Source: Gonocerus acuteangulatus
Taxonomy: Eukaryota > Arthropoda > Insecta > Hemiptera > Coreidae
DNA length: 64,000 nucleotides
Reading direction: 5' to 3'
Assembly: GCA_946811695.1 (NCBI GenBank)
Contig: OX328124.1
Location: 31,106,148 to 31,170,147, forward strand
The notes under the pieces were generated by a model. The model was given only the letters and a program-made list of their open reading frames with translations, made no database searches and had not been told where the DNA came from. Shown here one piece after another: positions 37,360 to 49,128 of the stretch. Within the stretch, counting starts at the first letter, position 1. Every line of letters starts with the position of its first letter. A program made the translations under genes and the position numbers.

Positions 37360-37930
37360 AGATAGGTTAATGAACTACATGTTCATTCCATGAATAAGTT
37401 CTTATTCATTATAGTTTAAAATTAAAATTTATGTCAATCATCTTATTTTGAATAATATTTTAATTTGAAACCAATAAATACAATTTTCACTATCTCCCTG
37501 GTTTCTTGGAAGACTTGCCTTAGTGTGCTTATCGTCCTCCAAACGAAGAACATAAAAAAAAATCTTGATCTTGAACATCCAGCGATTGCGGTCTATCCAT
37601 TTACGTATATTTTGTACTTGTTTTTCTTCGAAACTAAAAAGTCATAATTGATAAAGGGTCTATTTGAATTAAAGGAATAGACAAATACAGCTAAAGCGCT
37701 TTCACGTTCTGTAAGTACAAAACTTATACATTTTCAGAGTTCAATACAAATTCCTTAAAAGAAAAACCTGATACACAAATTTTGTATTTATTTCCGTGAA
37801 AAACATTCAAGTGTGGAATGATCGTTCGTGAGCTCCCGCCCTCAATAATCGAACAATTCCAATTACTGAATGAACTTTTTAAAATTGCTAAAAGGAGTCC
37901 GAATTGAAACCTCCCGTCCAGATGTTGTTT
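37360..37930. other. Intergenic DNA
   Basis: AT-rich, no gene seen. Confidence 0.5.
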
Positions 37931-37931
37931 A

Positions 37932-38082
37932 TTATTTTACGACGCCCCGACATCTGGGCCATTTGCGCCGACATCCATGGTGCAGCCGAGAAATGAGAAA
38001 AATCCCTGCTGTTGGTGGGACTCGATCCTATATCTCGCGCATTAGAATCCAAGGCGTTAGCCACTTGACCACGGGGAGACCC
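37932..38082 (-). repeat. tRNA-derived SINE (family A)
   Basis: Minus strand: GGTCTCCCCGTGGTCAAGTG head, an AGATATAGGATCGAGTCCCA B-box region (diverged), body and a GGATGTCGGCGCAAATGGCC tail. Confidence 0.8.
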
Positions 38083-38099
38083 TTCAGATTTTCGTCAAC

Positions 38100-39138
38100 A
38101 TTGAGTTGTTTCTTCATCTATGAGCACTCTGAAAGACTCTGCTACACACCATGGATGTATAGGAACGGCAAAAACTTATGGAAAGCGCTAATGAAAAAAA
38201 GTAGTTATGAATGGAGTTTTTCGTCGTTGTAGGGTGCAGCGTAATTTGATTTATCTTATTTTAGGTTGTTACAAAATTTCTTAAAGTAATCTTGTAGTTT
38301 TTAATTGGCCATAACATAAAGGGGTAAGAACATAATAAATAACTCGCATTAATTAATCATCAGGATAGAGTTTGGCAAGAAAAATCTGCGAATGTCCTTA
38401 ATTATTCTCCATTAACCCTAATGAAGAAAGTGAACCTGCTAACGATTCAAGTATAATTATTGAGCAAGGGATGTAGCTATCGAATAAAATACCTTGTTAA
38501 TAAGTATTTATTTATTTTTTGTGGCATACCAACATATAGGCCATAAGCCTCGGACTATATCTACTGGTTACAAACCATCCCAAACATCCCTGCTGCAGGA
38601 AGGACTTCCCCCACCTCCTGAGTCTGATAGATATCAGTCTACAAAAGTTTGTTATTATCGCTGATTGATAACTCCTCTAGGAGTGATAAGACTTTGCTCG
38701 AGGATAGAGTTGCGTCCAGATCAATAATATTTTTACTTCTATAAAGATACCTTCAATTCACTTAACTATTTATGTCAACTCTCTCTCTCTCTATTATGAA
38801 GATTCCTCATAGCTACTTAATAAACTGAAATATACTTTTACTTATTTTGTTTTATTAATTATTGAAGTTACGCCTTAAAACATTTTAGGCAAATAAAAGA
38901 TTAATTTAATCTTATTTGTATCTATTATCCAATAAATATACAATAAGCAGCCTATTGGACATGAATATAAATTCGGTATGCTTATTTTTCCAAAAAGTAT
39001 TTACATAATCTTTCATTGAAAATCATATTATTGTTTAGTTTTCAAATATTCCACTTCTTGTTTTATTTTATTTTATTTATTTATTAATTTTTTTAATATT
39101 CATTGTTGTTGGATTTAATATAGATTGTTTTATTTCAG
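38100..39138 (+). other. Sequence upstream of first visible PDSS1 exon (intron)
   Basis: Presumed PDSS1 intron. It contains a SINE-body fragment at about 38.12-38.19 kb and a degenerate GGCATACC...GGCCATAAGCC stretch at 38.52-38.56 kb. Confidence 0.4.
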
Positions 39139-39228
39139 GTTGCTATGGCTGGAGATTTTATCATTGCTGTTGCTTCCATGCTCCTCGGTAGGATCCAAAA
39201 CAACGACGTAACCATCTCCATGAGCCAG
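39139..39228 (+). CDS. PDSS1: PDSS1 exon A (first visible)
   Basis: Thirty codons, starting with V-A-M-A-G-D-F and ending ...S-M-S-Q, between a TTTCAG acceptor and a CAG|GTAAAC donor. It corresponds to the helix after the first Asp-rich motif (the LAGDF region). It opens in phase 0, so an upstream exon must exist, but none is recognisable between 1 and 39138. Confidence 0.9.
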
Positions 39229-42200
39229 GTAAACATTAATTAGACATAGATGTCTATATATATATATACTTTTTAATTGTTGGCAGGCCCCATATAATTC
39301 AACCCATGGAACCTGTGGCTGGTTAAAATTTTTCAGTTCAGGGCTATTGGAGAAATTCCTTGCTGCACCATGGATGGTTAGGAAGGGTGGTAACCTATAG
39401 ATAGCCCGGCTCTAATAGCCTAGATTAAGATGAGGCATGGGGAAAAAAATAATAAATAGGTTTTTGGATACTCTGTAAACTAGGCAGAATGCTCTTAATA
39501 TAACAACTTAATTTGTATCTATACACACATACTATATATAAAATAATTATTTTAAAATAAGAATTCTTGAGGGTCATAGGTTTTACGATTACCTTAGAAT
39601 AAGAGCTTAACACTTTCACTGCGGGTGTCATTATTGAAGGACACTAGCGATCCTACCTGCTTACGAGTGTCCCTTCGGAAGGACACTCCTCCATTACTTT
39701 TCGTAAATGAAGGGGATTGACTTTTACAGCTCCAGGTAAAGACAGATGTCTTCAGTATTGGGGCATCCAATAGTTTTTTTTTTTTCTGTTTTTTTTTTTT
39801 TTTTTTTTTTTTGGTGCATCGACTGCTGAGGTCATTAGCACCTTTCCAATAGTGTTTTCCGTTTTCAAATCAGCTGCTTGGAAGATTTTTTTATGAAAAA
39901 AAAATGTCTACATGAAAAATTCAAACAAAAAATGCACCCGATACTGAGGTATTCCCAAACAATGACAGCCGCTGTGAAATTGTTAAGTAAGGAAGGCAGT
40001 ATTCGCCAATTTACGTGTTACAACGGATATGGTCTACTTCTTGTTCATTATTTGACTCACATACTTCAAAAGAATGGTAATTGTTACAAAAACATTAATT
40101 AGATTGTACTTGTTACATTTCCCTTTACAATTCAAATATGTCTGGTGATATAACATTATATATTTGTATAGGATAGAGTTACACTTGGAAGTTCATGAAA
40201 CCATGACACCTTACATAAAATGCAATACCTTCTACATTCATTCTTCTAACTAGAGCTTATTTTTAATGAGTCCATTGAAGCCAGTTAGACATGAGTGCTT
40301 TGGCATGAGTGTCAGTTGTTGGTTCGATTCTCATTAAGAGTGGTGGCTTTTTGTTTGGAAAAAAGAAATGGCATCAGCCCTATCCTGGCTAGAAAAGGGT
40401 GGTAACCTAAAATTCTGTGCCTATTATAAATGTACGTTAACATTTTAAAAATCAAAATAATGAATCTATTTATAAAAAAACATTTAAAACATTTATAAAA
40501 TAATGGATGATATTATTGTCAGTTACTTAATTTTCACATGTTTATTTTTTAGAAAATTTAACTCACCATATTTAGTTGTGTTATTGTTGTAGTTATTGTC
40601 AGTGATTTATACATTTTAAACACCAGCCACCTCTTATGTTCTCTCTGACAAGGCATTCCTTTCCATTTTAGCTTGAAATAATTCCATTAAAAACTGTCAT
40701 TACATTGCACTTTTATTTTGAATTTCATATAATTGTATTATTGAATATTAAAATAAATGGATATTCTTAACGTTATCACTAAATTATTTTTTAAAACTTT
40801 GTTTACTGAACAAAAGTAATAATATTGTTTGGAAACAATTTCCATCAGGAAACAGACAACTCATTTGGAAATCATAACTCTATATTTTCATATGAATCAA
40901 TATTGTATCAAACAAATTTTATATATTTATGTTTTATTTATTAAAATATTTGGTTTTAAAATATTTCTAGGCAATCACTGACCTTTGCCAAGGTGAATTT
41001 ATGCAGCTTGGATCTAAGGAAACAGAAAATGAAAGGTTCGCTCACTACCTTACGAAGACTTACAGGAAGACTGCCAGTCTCATAGCAAATTCACTTAAAT
41101 CTGTGAGTAATGTTTTTTTCTGTGTTAAATTTCATTAGTAAAATAAAAACTATTTATTAAAAATATAAAATACCAGAATTATTCATAATTAATCGATAAC
41201 TGACCCTTTGCTCGAATTTAGCGAATCATCGAACTAGGTGGAAGGTCAAAAAATAAAATATTGACTGAATTGTTTCACAAACTTTATTTCCCCTATTTGT
41301 TTTGCACATTTTAATTGCCTCTTCAGGATAATATGTTTTAAATTCAACTTAAGCCTCGACTTGAGGAGGAAAACCTTCCACTAGTAGGTCCATGTCTAGG
41401 CTGATCATCGAATGAACAAATACAATATGGTGGGACGTAGTCAGCTGGTTAACAACCGATATGTCATGTATTTAAAATTAATTTGAATTTCCAGATAAAA
41501 TACATTCATAAAAAAACCTTTAAACAAAAAATAAAACAGGACCTCCCTTTTTCCTTATTTTTAATCAAATAAATAGAATTAAAATATTATTAAGGTGCTG
41601 TATTTCCATTTTTTTATTTACCACTTTTTCAATTTTTAATGACATGGATGTATTCCTTAATTTTTTTTCCATTATATTTCTCTCTTTTTCCTAATATTCT
41701 AATGTTTTCAAAATCAAAATTATGATCATATTTTATAGCATGATAAGCCAAGAGTGTTTTATTTTCTCCTTTAACAATATTTTAAACAATTTGTTTAATT
41801 CGTTTTCAAAGTAGCTGTTCGATTCCTATGTATGATTTATTGCAGCTATTACAGTTTTGTACATATTGTATTTAATTTCGCTATATCGCATTAATATTTC
41901 TGGTGACTAAACTCAAAATAAAACTCTACTGAAAATCTGGCACTCTTGCCTATGTAGGGGGCATAGCATTAGAACATGACGGTTGACACAAGTGCCCTCT
42001 GGTGGAAAAGCACTGAAGCTAAGTACATACAGTTTTGAAGGCTGATAAAGAGATATTTACCATGGCTTTCATAGTAATAACTGAAAAACACAGATTTTTG
42101 AGTTGTGTCACTTTAGAAATACTAGTGCGATATCTTTAATGTTACTGAAATTATTTTTAACAAAACTATTCATGTTTATTTTGTATTTAAATAGACTCTC

Positions 42201-42735
42201 AAGCAAATTATTCAGAAATGCAGCGTACGCTACCTGCTGAAAAATGTGCTTAATTATGCAACTCCTAGGTGACCAAGCACATTCCCATTTTTCTTCTTTT
42301 TTCTTTTGTTTTAAGAGCTTCATTTTGTTTTTAACATCTACCTCGATTTTTATTATACACATACAATTAACACTTATTTTAATTATAGGTTGCTATTCTT
42401 GCTGGAGCCGATGACCAACTAGTAGATGTTGCTTTTCAATATGGTAGAAACGTTGGTCTTGCTTTTCAGCTCGTTGATGATTTATTAGACTTCGTTTCTT
42501 CATCGGACACGATGGGAAAGCCTACTGCCACAGACCTTAAATTGGGTCTTGCCACAGCTCCAGTCTTGTTTGCTTGTGAAAAGGTAAAATTTGCATGAAA
42601 CTAATACATTAGTTTGATGAAGGTGTGAAAGTAACAAATTTTATGCCTCTTCTTCTGTCAAAGCTTATATTTTGATTAACAAAGATGCTGAATATGGACT
42701 ATGGACTCTTCTATCCTGTATTTTGGGGTTGAGAG

Positions 42736-42793
<58 letters not shown>

Positions 42794-43930
42794 CATATAT
42801 TTTAAATTTTTCTAGATTTGACCATGTTGCATTGGTCATTTGAACAAAAAAAGTTACTATTGACAAGGGTCTAATTCCCCGCCATTTTAAAGAAATCTCT
42901 CCTTTTGTGTTTTCTTTATTTTTCCTATAAATAAGTAAATATGATAACTAACTTATTTTGTCAGGAGAAATTTTGAATGCAACATTGTGAAGAGCTAGCA
43001 AATGTCCTGTAATCAATGAACATTCACTGATGAAGCTTCCTTGAAATGCTATGAACTTGAAAGAATACCGAAAGTGGACATTTAATTAAAAATCTTGGAC
43101 TCATAATCATATTTAAAGAGAAATATGGTAATTTTGAAATCTCCCCAAAACTTTCCTTATTTAAAAAAAAAATCAGGTTGTGTAATCCCCAAAATAAGCA
43201 TTATATGGGTTCCCCAGAATTTGTAGGAAACCAAAAAAATATTTATTTTTTAATTAAAAAAACTAATATTTAATTATTTGCTGATTCTTTATTTTCATTT
43301 TCATTGATGGATATGGTGCAAGTATAACCTAAGGTATTTATGTTTGTAAATAAATTTAGGAAATCCGAATATTGTAACCAGCATTTTCTGTGAATACCGT
43401 GCTGTACTTCTTCCTAACATTCTATGAAACTTTGAAGAATTAGCAGTTAGCACTTGTATCTGTTATTTTTAACTCCTAATCAGCTAATTATTTGTTTGAA
43501 CAGTTAACAGATAATAACGCTTTTGCTCATCTCTGGTTCAGGCATGAGTAAAGACTTCACCTCTCTATCATTCTGTCCAAATAACATGAAAGAATTTGTG
43601 TAATATATATTTGTAGAAATCTCTTTTGCTAAATTTGTCATATTTTTAGATCAAATTTAAACAAAGTATCCTTCTCACAATGCCATTCATTTATTAAAAT
43701 TGTTTCAGTACCCAGAGCTGAACCCGATGATCATGCGCCGATTTCAAGAGCCCGGAGATGTAGAAAAAGCCTTCGAATTAGTGCACAAATCGCAAGGATT
43801 AGAGCAGACACAATTTCTCGCTAAGAAGCATTGCCTTGAAGCAGTGCGACTGGCAAACACACTCGCAGAATCAGATTATCAAAAAGGCCTCATCGTCGTC
43901 TCAGACCTCGTAATCAACAGGATGAAATAA
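39139..43930 (+). CDS. PDSS1: Decaprenyl/polyprenyl diphosphate synthase subunit 1 (PDSS1/COQ1 family), 3' part, four exons
   Basis: The protein is a trans-prenyltransferase that builds the isoprenoid side chain of ubiquinone from farnesyl/geranylgeranyl diphosphate and isopentenyl diphosphate in the mitochondrion, usually as a heteromer with PDSS2. Seen: exons 39139-39228, 40971-41102, 42389-42583 and 43709-43930, all with AG acceptors and GT donors, all of phase 0, together encoding 212 residues plus a TAA stop. They contain the family strings AGDF, GEFMQLGSKE, ENERFAHYL, KTASLIANS, the second aspartate-rich motif DDLLD inside AFQLVDDLLDF, MGKPT, DLKLGLAT and MIMRRF. Animal PDSS1 is about 410-420 residues, so about half is missing. 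The first DDxxD motif is among the absent exons, and I could not find it anywhere on the plus strand upstream. Identity is by recognition of family motifs; no search was run. Confidence 0.93.
39335..39425 (+). repeat. Chimeric SINE body fragment
   Basis: AAATTCCTTGCTGCACCATG (body of tRNA family A) is followed directly by GGGTGGTAACCTATAGATAG and CCCGGCTCTAATAGCC (body and tail of the 5S family B). It lies in the PDSS1 intron after exon A. Confidence 0.7.
40262..40460 (+). repeat. tRNA-like SINE (family C)
   Basis: It has a GGTTCGATTCTCATTAAGAG B-box region, AAGAAATGGCATCAGCCCTA, TCCTGGCTAGAAAAGGGTGG and TAACCT, then an ATTATAAATGTACGTTAACA end. Located in the PDSS1 intron between exons A and B. 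Confidence 0.75.
40971..41102 (+). CDS. PDSS1: PDSS1 exon B
   Basis: Forty-four codons bounded by TTCTAG and CT|GTGAGT. The exon carries GEFMQLGSKE, ENERFAHYL and KTASLIANS, which are diagnostic of the PDSS1/COQ1 branch rather than of FPP or GGPP synthases. The preceding intron is 1.74 kb and holds a tRNA-like SINE at about 40.26-40.46 kb. Confidence 0.93.
41887..42131. mobile_element. MITE-2 copy 3 in PDSS1 intron
   Basis: The right end is AATACTAGTGCGATA; the left end is TATCGCATTAATATTTCTGG (diverged). The interior matches the copies at 26974 and 30339, with an extra segment also present in the 30339 copy. It lies between PDSS1 exons B and C. Confidence 0.8.
42168..42272 (+). repeat. Dispersed ~120-bp repeat, third copy
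   Basis: AAGCAAATTATTCAGAAATG, CTACCTGCTGAAAAATGTGC and TTATGCAACTCCTAGGTG parallel the copies at 6.57 and 10.27 kb. Confidence 0.55.
42389..42583 (+). CDS. PDSS1: PDSS1 exon C with second Asp-rich motif
   Basis: Sixty-five codons between ATTATAG and AAG|GTAAAA. The exon contains QYGRNVGLAFQLVDDLLDF. The DDLLD aspartates chelate the Mg2+ that activates the allylic/IPP substrates in all trans-prenyltransferases. MGKPTATDLKLGLAT follows, the usual DLK-GxxT downstream block. All expected catalytic residues of this half are intact. Confidence 0.95.
42738..42796. repeat. (TA)n microsatellite in PDSS1 intron
   Basis: About 26 TA units. Confidence 0.93.
43709..43930 (+). CDS. PDSS1: PDSS1 terminal coding exon
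   Basis: Seventy-three codons plus TAA (43928-43930), after a TTTCAG acceptor. It contains the family-typical YPELNPMIMRRF and PGDVEKA segments. The C-terminus ends ...DLVINRMK, matching the usual end of the family with no extension. Confidence 0.93.
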   Translation, partial: YPELNPMIMRRFQEPGDVEKAFELVHKSQGLEQTQFLAKKHCLEAVRLANTLAESDYQKGLIVVSDLVINRMK

Positions 43931-44364
43931 TGCTAGCCTATAATGTAGACGTAGGCAACCCTCATATTAGGTTTCACCAAAGGACCGCTGCTAACAAAAG
44001 AGCTCTATGTATTTCGCTAATTTTTATGGAAATTCTTGATCAAAATGAATGAGTTTCTTTTCCGTAGAGTGCTCGTAGGCAACAATGACTGTGAGAGAGT
44101 TACAACTAATAATCATTGCTCAAAAGTGATGTAAGACAGGTATCTGTGAGATTTTTTTTTTTTGTGTGTGTTAATATATATAATAACTATTTAATGTAAT
44201 TGATTGTATGTCATTATAGGCGTGTGAATGATATTTTAACTGCTGGATGAGTGTTATATATTGTATATAGAAACTCTGTGTTATTGTATTATAAATATCT
44301 TAGTTAAGTTTGTAACTAATGTGAAAGATCTAAGATTAAAATGTACAATGTATTTTTAAATAAA
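43931..44364 (+). other. PDSS1: PDSS1 3' UTR, minimal extent
   Basis: AT-rich non-coding sequence after the stop. The first good AATAAA hexamer is at 44359-44364, about 430 bp downstream of the stop. Later AATAAA-like hexamers near 46.38 and 46.55 kb could serve longer isoforms. I see no repeat element in the first 430 bp, in keeping with exonic sequence. The poly(A) choice is inferred. Confidence 0.55.
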
Positions 44365-46803
44365 GTATATTACTGTAAATTTTAATCCTAGATGCTTCAC
44401 AAAATCTATTATGCTATGTTATAAACATATTGAATGTAACCACACCCAGTGTATTAAAAATGTATGTGTTTTTTCACAAGTTAGTACTCATGATATTAAT
44501 ATACAGAAATTAAGGTTTAAGAGGTACATTGAAGGAAAAGCGGAATGCTGAGGAAAAGATTGGGTTGGATAATGAATTAACGTACTACAAAATCAAATGA
44601 TATGCTTATTTATTTATATACACAAGCCAATCAGTATTAAACAAAATCAGTAAATGCTACTTTATATATTTTATGAAGTGTTACCTGATCTTTAGGTACT
44701 ATCTTCTTTTTTAGCAACCTCTTTTTTTCCCTACATATTTCTATTTAATTCATAATTTTAATCAAATTTATTAGTATGAAGTTTTTTTTTTTTTTTTTGG
44801 TTAAATTTAAGGCGTGTCAACCGTTGGGGTCATTAATGCCAGTATGAAGTTTAAGCCTTAAATTTAATTAAATTACAATGACTCAAGATCATCATATTTT
44901 CACTTATAAATATTTATTGTTTAATAATTTATTCTGTCCCAGCTCAATTCATTAAGGTGTCTTGTTGTTAATATAGTGTGATCTTTAAAAGAAGTTCTTC
45001 ATTTTTCTATAAAATTTGTCCATCATATGTAACCTGATTGCTACCTCTTGGTTGGTTTACTCACCCAGTATATAATATGAACATGGTGGCCAACATTTAG
45101 AAAAAAAGCTTTTAAAGAATATTTATGTTTCATTTACTGATTTATGGTAATAAACAAGTTTTGATACATTGATTTAAATTTGAGGTTTTTAAAATAAATT
45201 GAATTTATTTATTTGAAGTGGATTTATGATAAGCACGAGTCTTTCTTAAGTAATAATGAAAAAAAAAAATCTTCTTTGGCAAAACTGAAGTTAATATTTT
45301 TATTGTAGTTTACGGGTAACATTTCTTTGTATTTAAATATTCATAAATAACTTATATGATGTATGTAATGTAGGCTTACTTATATGGACAGGGCTATTGA
45401 GTTCTTCACTAGTCATGAAGAGAGCAATTTTAGTATATATTATTTATATATATATACATTTATTTATCAACAAGAAAAAAAAATAAAACCAAAGAAAATA
45501 TTATCTTTCTTATTGTAGAGCTTAGTAAGCTTGTTCGATCATCATTGGAGAATATGCTTCCTAATGTGAAGATTATGCCTGCTCTGTTTTAGATACACTT
45601 GAAGCTTTGAAAACAGTTTTGATTGCCCTAAATGTATTTCCTTCTACATCTACTTCAGGATAAATTTTTAAAAATAATTTTAGCTTGTTATAGTAAAGTA
45701 GAAAGTTCAACGAATTTTCACCTTTAATTATATTTGTGTAAGATTTTCTAAATTGCAGAGAGGTAAAAAGGATATAGTTGAAATTCGTCTACTCTCTTCA
45801 TGTTTTTATAATTTTGTTTTTTGAATTAATTGACTACTTATTTTTTGTTTATCAATTTTCTGAAAACATATTCAAAATTGTGTGCCACAATAAGTAATTA
45901 TACTCCTTGTACAAGTATAAAAATGATATTTTAATTTAAAAAAAATAACTACAAGAAAGCATAAAATGCTGTTATGTGGTTATTGTTACAGATTAAGGGC
46001 AGTTTTTATGTTTCATATATGTTTATCTTTAAGTTTGTATGTTAATTTGGAATTTTGGTGAGAATTTTTTATTTATTTATTGTTAATTATTATTATTAAT
46101 CATAAATGAGTGACACAGAAAATTTCTGTATTATTCATGTTTAAAACAAAACCATTTTTATAAAATATACACGTATTTTATTATATTGGATCTATTAATA
46201 GTGCAATACATCAGTGTTCTTAACAGAATCTCGTATTCACTTAGTAATTTTTCTGAGTACTTAATAGTAACTATATACTCGTATTGTACTCAACATGCAT
46301 AGTATATTTAACACCATGAAATGCTATGTTATCAAGTATGTATGTAATCTATAAAATCTCTATTGTACATTAACCATGTAAAATAAATATGTATTACCAA
46401 GTCTTACATAAATATTTATATGAAATTTGTATATATGAACTTGTGTTTTAAAACATCTGTACATATTATAATCATTATTTAATTTTATTAATATTTGTTT
46501 TTGGTTATGGGCCACATATAATTAAAAAAATATTGTGTATACCAAAAATAAATATATATTTTCTTTAGAAATTCATTTTTTTGTTATTAATACGTAATAA
46601 GTCATAATTTAAAACCCAATTGTCCTTCTTCTGACTTTTAAGTTATGTAATAATATTTTAATTAAACATTTTTTTTCTAACAGGAACCATAATGCTTGAA
46701 AGGAGTTTTTGATGTAAATATGTTTTACCTCCTCTATGATATGCCAGTTTTTTTTTTCCATATTTGAATAAAATATCTTGTTTCATGGATAATAAATAAA
46801 GGA
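44365..46803. other. AT-rich intergenic / possible extended PDSS1 3' UTR
   Basis: No open frame with recognisable content. It holds a short SINE-tail-like fragment at about 44.78-44.84 kb (poly-T, then a GGCGTGTCAACC... motif) and otherwise simple AT-rich DNA. It is unusually free of the repeats that fill the rest of the window, which would fit a long 3' UTR. Confidence 0.4.
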
Positions 46804-47000
46804 GGGGTCTCCCGTGGTCTAATGGCTAGCGCCTTGGATTCATAAGCGGGAGATGGTGGGTTCGATTCCCAACCTCCGGCAGGAATTTTATCATCCCACG
46901 GCTCGCTGGTAAAATTCCTCGCCATACCCTGGATGTCGGCGCTAATGACCTAGATGTAGATGCGCCGTAAAAAAAAAAAAATAAATAAAAAAAAAAAATA
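46804..47000 (+). repeat. tRNA-derived SINE (family A), near consensus
   Basis: GGGGTCTCCCGTGGTCTAAT head, GGTGGGTTCGATTCCCAACC B box, TTTATCATCCCACGGCTCGC body, GGATGTCGGCGCTAATGACC tail, GATGCGCCGT and poly-A/AAAT tail. Confidence 0.9.
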
Positions 47001-47120
47001 AATAAATAAATAAAGGCTGGCGCTAATGGCCTCGCTGCAGATTCCTCATACAAAATATAAATGAAGTATTTTGCTGATTATGAAAATAATACAGCTCAAT
47101 AAAGAATGCTGTAAATGAAA

Positions 47121-47132
47121 AAAAAAAAAGTA

Positions 47133-47173
<41 letters not shown>
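47121..47173. repeat. (A)n(TG)n(TA)n simple repeat
   Basis: Poly-A, then TG, then TA, immediately left of the perfect palindrome; another (TA)n begins at its right end (47383-47402). Confidence 0.9.
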
Positions 47174-47176
<3 letters not shown>

Positions 47177-47203
47177 TGATGTTATTTTTCGTCGCTGGGA
47201 TAG

Positions 47204-47384
47204 TATTTTTAGATGGAACGGCATTTTTCTCCAGCGGTGGTACTCCCCCTCACTTCTTCCCGGAATATTTCGATGGATTCAAGTACCTGGCTGAAGAAGA
47301 TGGAGATGAATCCATCGAAATATTCCGGGAAGAAGTGAGGGGGAGTACCACCGCTGGAGAAAAATGCCGTTCCATCTAAAAATA
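47204..47384. repeat. Perfect palindrome, 78-bp arms, 25-bp loop
   Basis: Left arm 47204-47281 and right arm 47307-47384 are exact reverse complements (for example AGATGGAACGGCATTTTTCT against AGAAAAATGCCGTTCCATCT). The loop is 47282-47306. An 81-codon frame crosses it but is a by-product of the inverted arms and TA run. Confidence 0.93.
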
Positions 47385-47409
47385 TATATATATATATATA
47401 TATACATAC

Positions 47410-48230
47410 ATATATATAATCTTAATAGCTTTTAGTTCTTTGGAGGCTTAGTGTGGGTAAAGCAGTTGTCTTTTGTGTTACACTACTTTATTTATTATGT
47501 ATGCCCTACATGTTTCGTACCTTTATTTCTTTCGCACCTCAGCAGGGGCACTTCTTGTGAACCCCACGGATAGCCGATTGGTCTCCAACTTCTTTGTTAA
47601 GAAGTCCTGTCATCCTGTGTACCCTCTGCGGAGGCAGGCGTATAATCTTCGTTACCACACAATCCTTATTCCTGATTTGGGAAAGCGTAAAGATTTGGAA
47701 GCTTGAAATGACAATTTCTATTTTATTTTTCAAGCTTCATTGAAAATGTTACATTATAAACTAATAATACCGTCAAACAAAATTAAACATGAACGCCAAT
47801 GAAATCTAAAATAAAAGCAAAATTATAGAAACGTGTAATTGGGCCACAATACCAAGATGATTGGCAGAAGCCAACTCAACACGGATGTTTCACTATCCTC
47901 TTCTTATTCGAATTTATTCTTAATAAATGCTTTACATGAAAATCAAATTTAATCAAACTCATTTAACCTCCCTAGTTTTGCAAAACACATAACTGCTGAA
48001 ATGAATAAAAAACAGCAATAATCAACTGAAACCCAAGGGTGACGAGATGTTTACAAGGATAAATCCTACATTTTTGAAATTATTAACACAATTTTCTCCA
48101 GCAGAGCTCATCCTATCAAAAATTGCTTAAAAAGCTTTTTTTCTTCAATATTTATTGAGCTTTTTTATGGTACCCATCTAAATACATTGCTCATCATTGC
48201 TAAATAATGATCCCCGGTCAGTTATATGGG
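47410..48230. other. Intergenic DNA between the two genes
   Basis: About 47.5-47.6 kb (minus) holds a degraded hairpin plus CGAAACATGTAGGGC motif related to the 2.24-kb locus. No gene recognised. Confidence 0.4.
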
Positions 48231-48235
48231 ATAGT

Positions 48236-48790
48236 TCTCACCCCACATGCGTGAAATTTTGAGGGAAATATGCCTGACGGTTACGCCATTTGCTTTTCCA
48301 TTACAATGAACAACATGCTACTTTAAACTCAATTAAAACTGATTATGTCTTGCTTATGTCTAGGAAGGCTTTTAGAGGTCAGGCAAGGGAGATATTGTTT
48401 AATATTTATCAATACTTAGCTAAAGCTAAGGCTAACACAATTTAAGTTATAGACTGTTCAAATAGATGGTTTAGTTGGAAGAAAAAGGGCCAGGCCTATA
48501 TTTTCCCTGCAAGAAATTGGCGGTAAAATTCTCTCTGTTAAAACATTATCACTAGGAGGTTTATAACGTTTTTAGTCTTAGCTTTGGCTAAGTTTGGATA
48601 AATATTAGACACTATCTCCTTTGTCTGACCTCTCAAAGCCTTCCCTAGTCGAGACATAATCAGTTTTTATAATGTTTCACATATCGTATTGAAATGGGAG
48701 TTTGCAAATGCTGGAACCCTTAGGAATATTTTACTCAAAATTTTGCCCATGCGGAATTTAACTTCTCCGTCTATCTGAACAGGTCGTCAT
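48236..48790. repeat. Inverted-repeat element
   Basis: Segments about 48236-48440 and 48575-48785 are inverted homologues (GATTATGTCTTGCTTATGTC against GACATAATC-type complement; AGGTCAGGCAAGGGAGATA against TATCTCC-TTTGTCTGACCT). Another relative is at about 31.03-31.24 kb (CTGTTCAGATAGAGGGAAAA). No coding capacity. Confidence 0.65.
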
Positions 48791-48894
48791 TCTTCTATTA
48801 TACAAGTATAGAAGAAGTATTATATATGGAACTATCAGTGATAATTTGTTCATAAATACATAAATCTTCATCATACTAACTGTTGATAATTCTT

Positions 48895-48907
48895 TTTATT
48901 CTTTATT
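48895..48907 (-). promoter_or_regulatory. Poly(A) signals of the ACE-like gene
   Basis: Two AATAAA hexamers on the minus strand, at 48902-48907 and 48895-48900, about 52-66 bases past the stop codon. They suggest a short 3' UTR. Assignment is by position and motif only. Confidence 0.5.
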
Positions 48908-48958
48908 TAGATGGAAATAACTAATGTTGAATATGCTTCATAGATCTGATTGTTCTTT

Positions 48959-49127
48959 TTACCAGCCAAGAGGTATATTTTCAAGATGAATTCTCCGTTG
49001 TAACCACTTTATTAGAGGCTGAAAATACTTAAGAATTGATTTTGCTGATATCTTTTTGTACTTTCCGCCTGAAAACTCTTCTAAAACAGCAGGCCACTTG
49101 AGCATTGATCCATGAGACATCATAAGT
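48959..49127 (-). CDS. ACE-like terminal exon
   Basis: 169 nt including TAA at 48959-48961. It encodes LMMSHGSMLKWPAVLEEFSG, then ILKYFQPLIKWLQ and ...IPLGW. This matches the SxxWPEAL...YFxPLxxWL...GW end of M2 domains. The protein ends right after GW with no hydrophobic anchor. The acceptor is preceded by a run of about 33 T (A-run on the plus strand, about 49132-49164). Confidence 0.92.
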
Positions 49128-49128
49128 C

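Noticed and set aside
46806..46878. Candidate tRNA gene
   Set aside because: A and B boxes are present but the acceptor and anticodon stems do not pair well, and a SINE body and poly-A follow; eight copies share this layout.
47134..47379. 81-codon frame through the 47.2-kb palindrome
   Set aside because: Produced by a TA run and two inverted copies of the same sequence; the two halves are antisense to each other.
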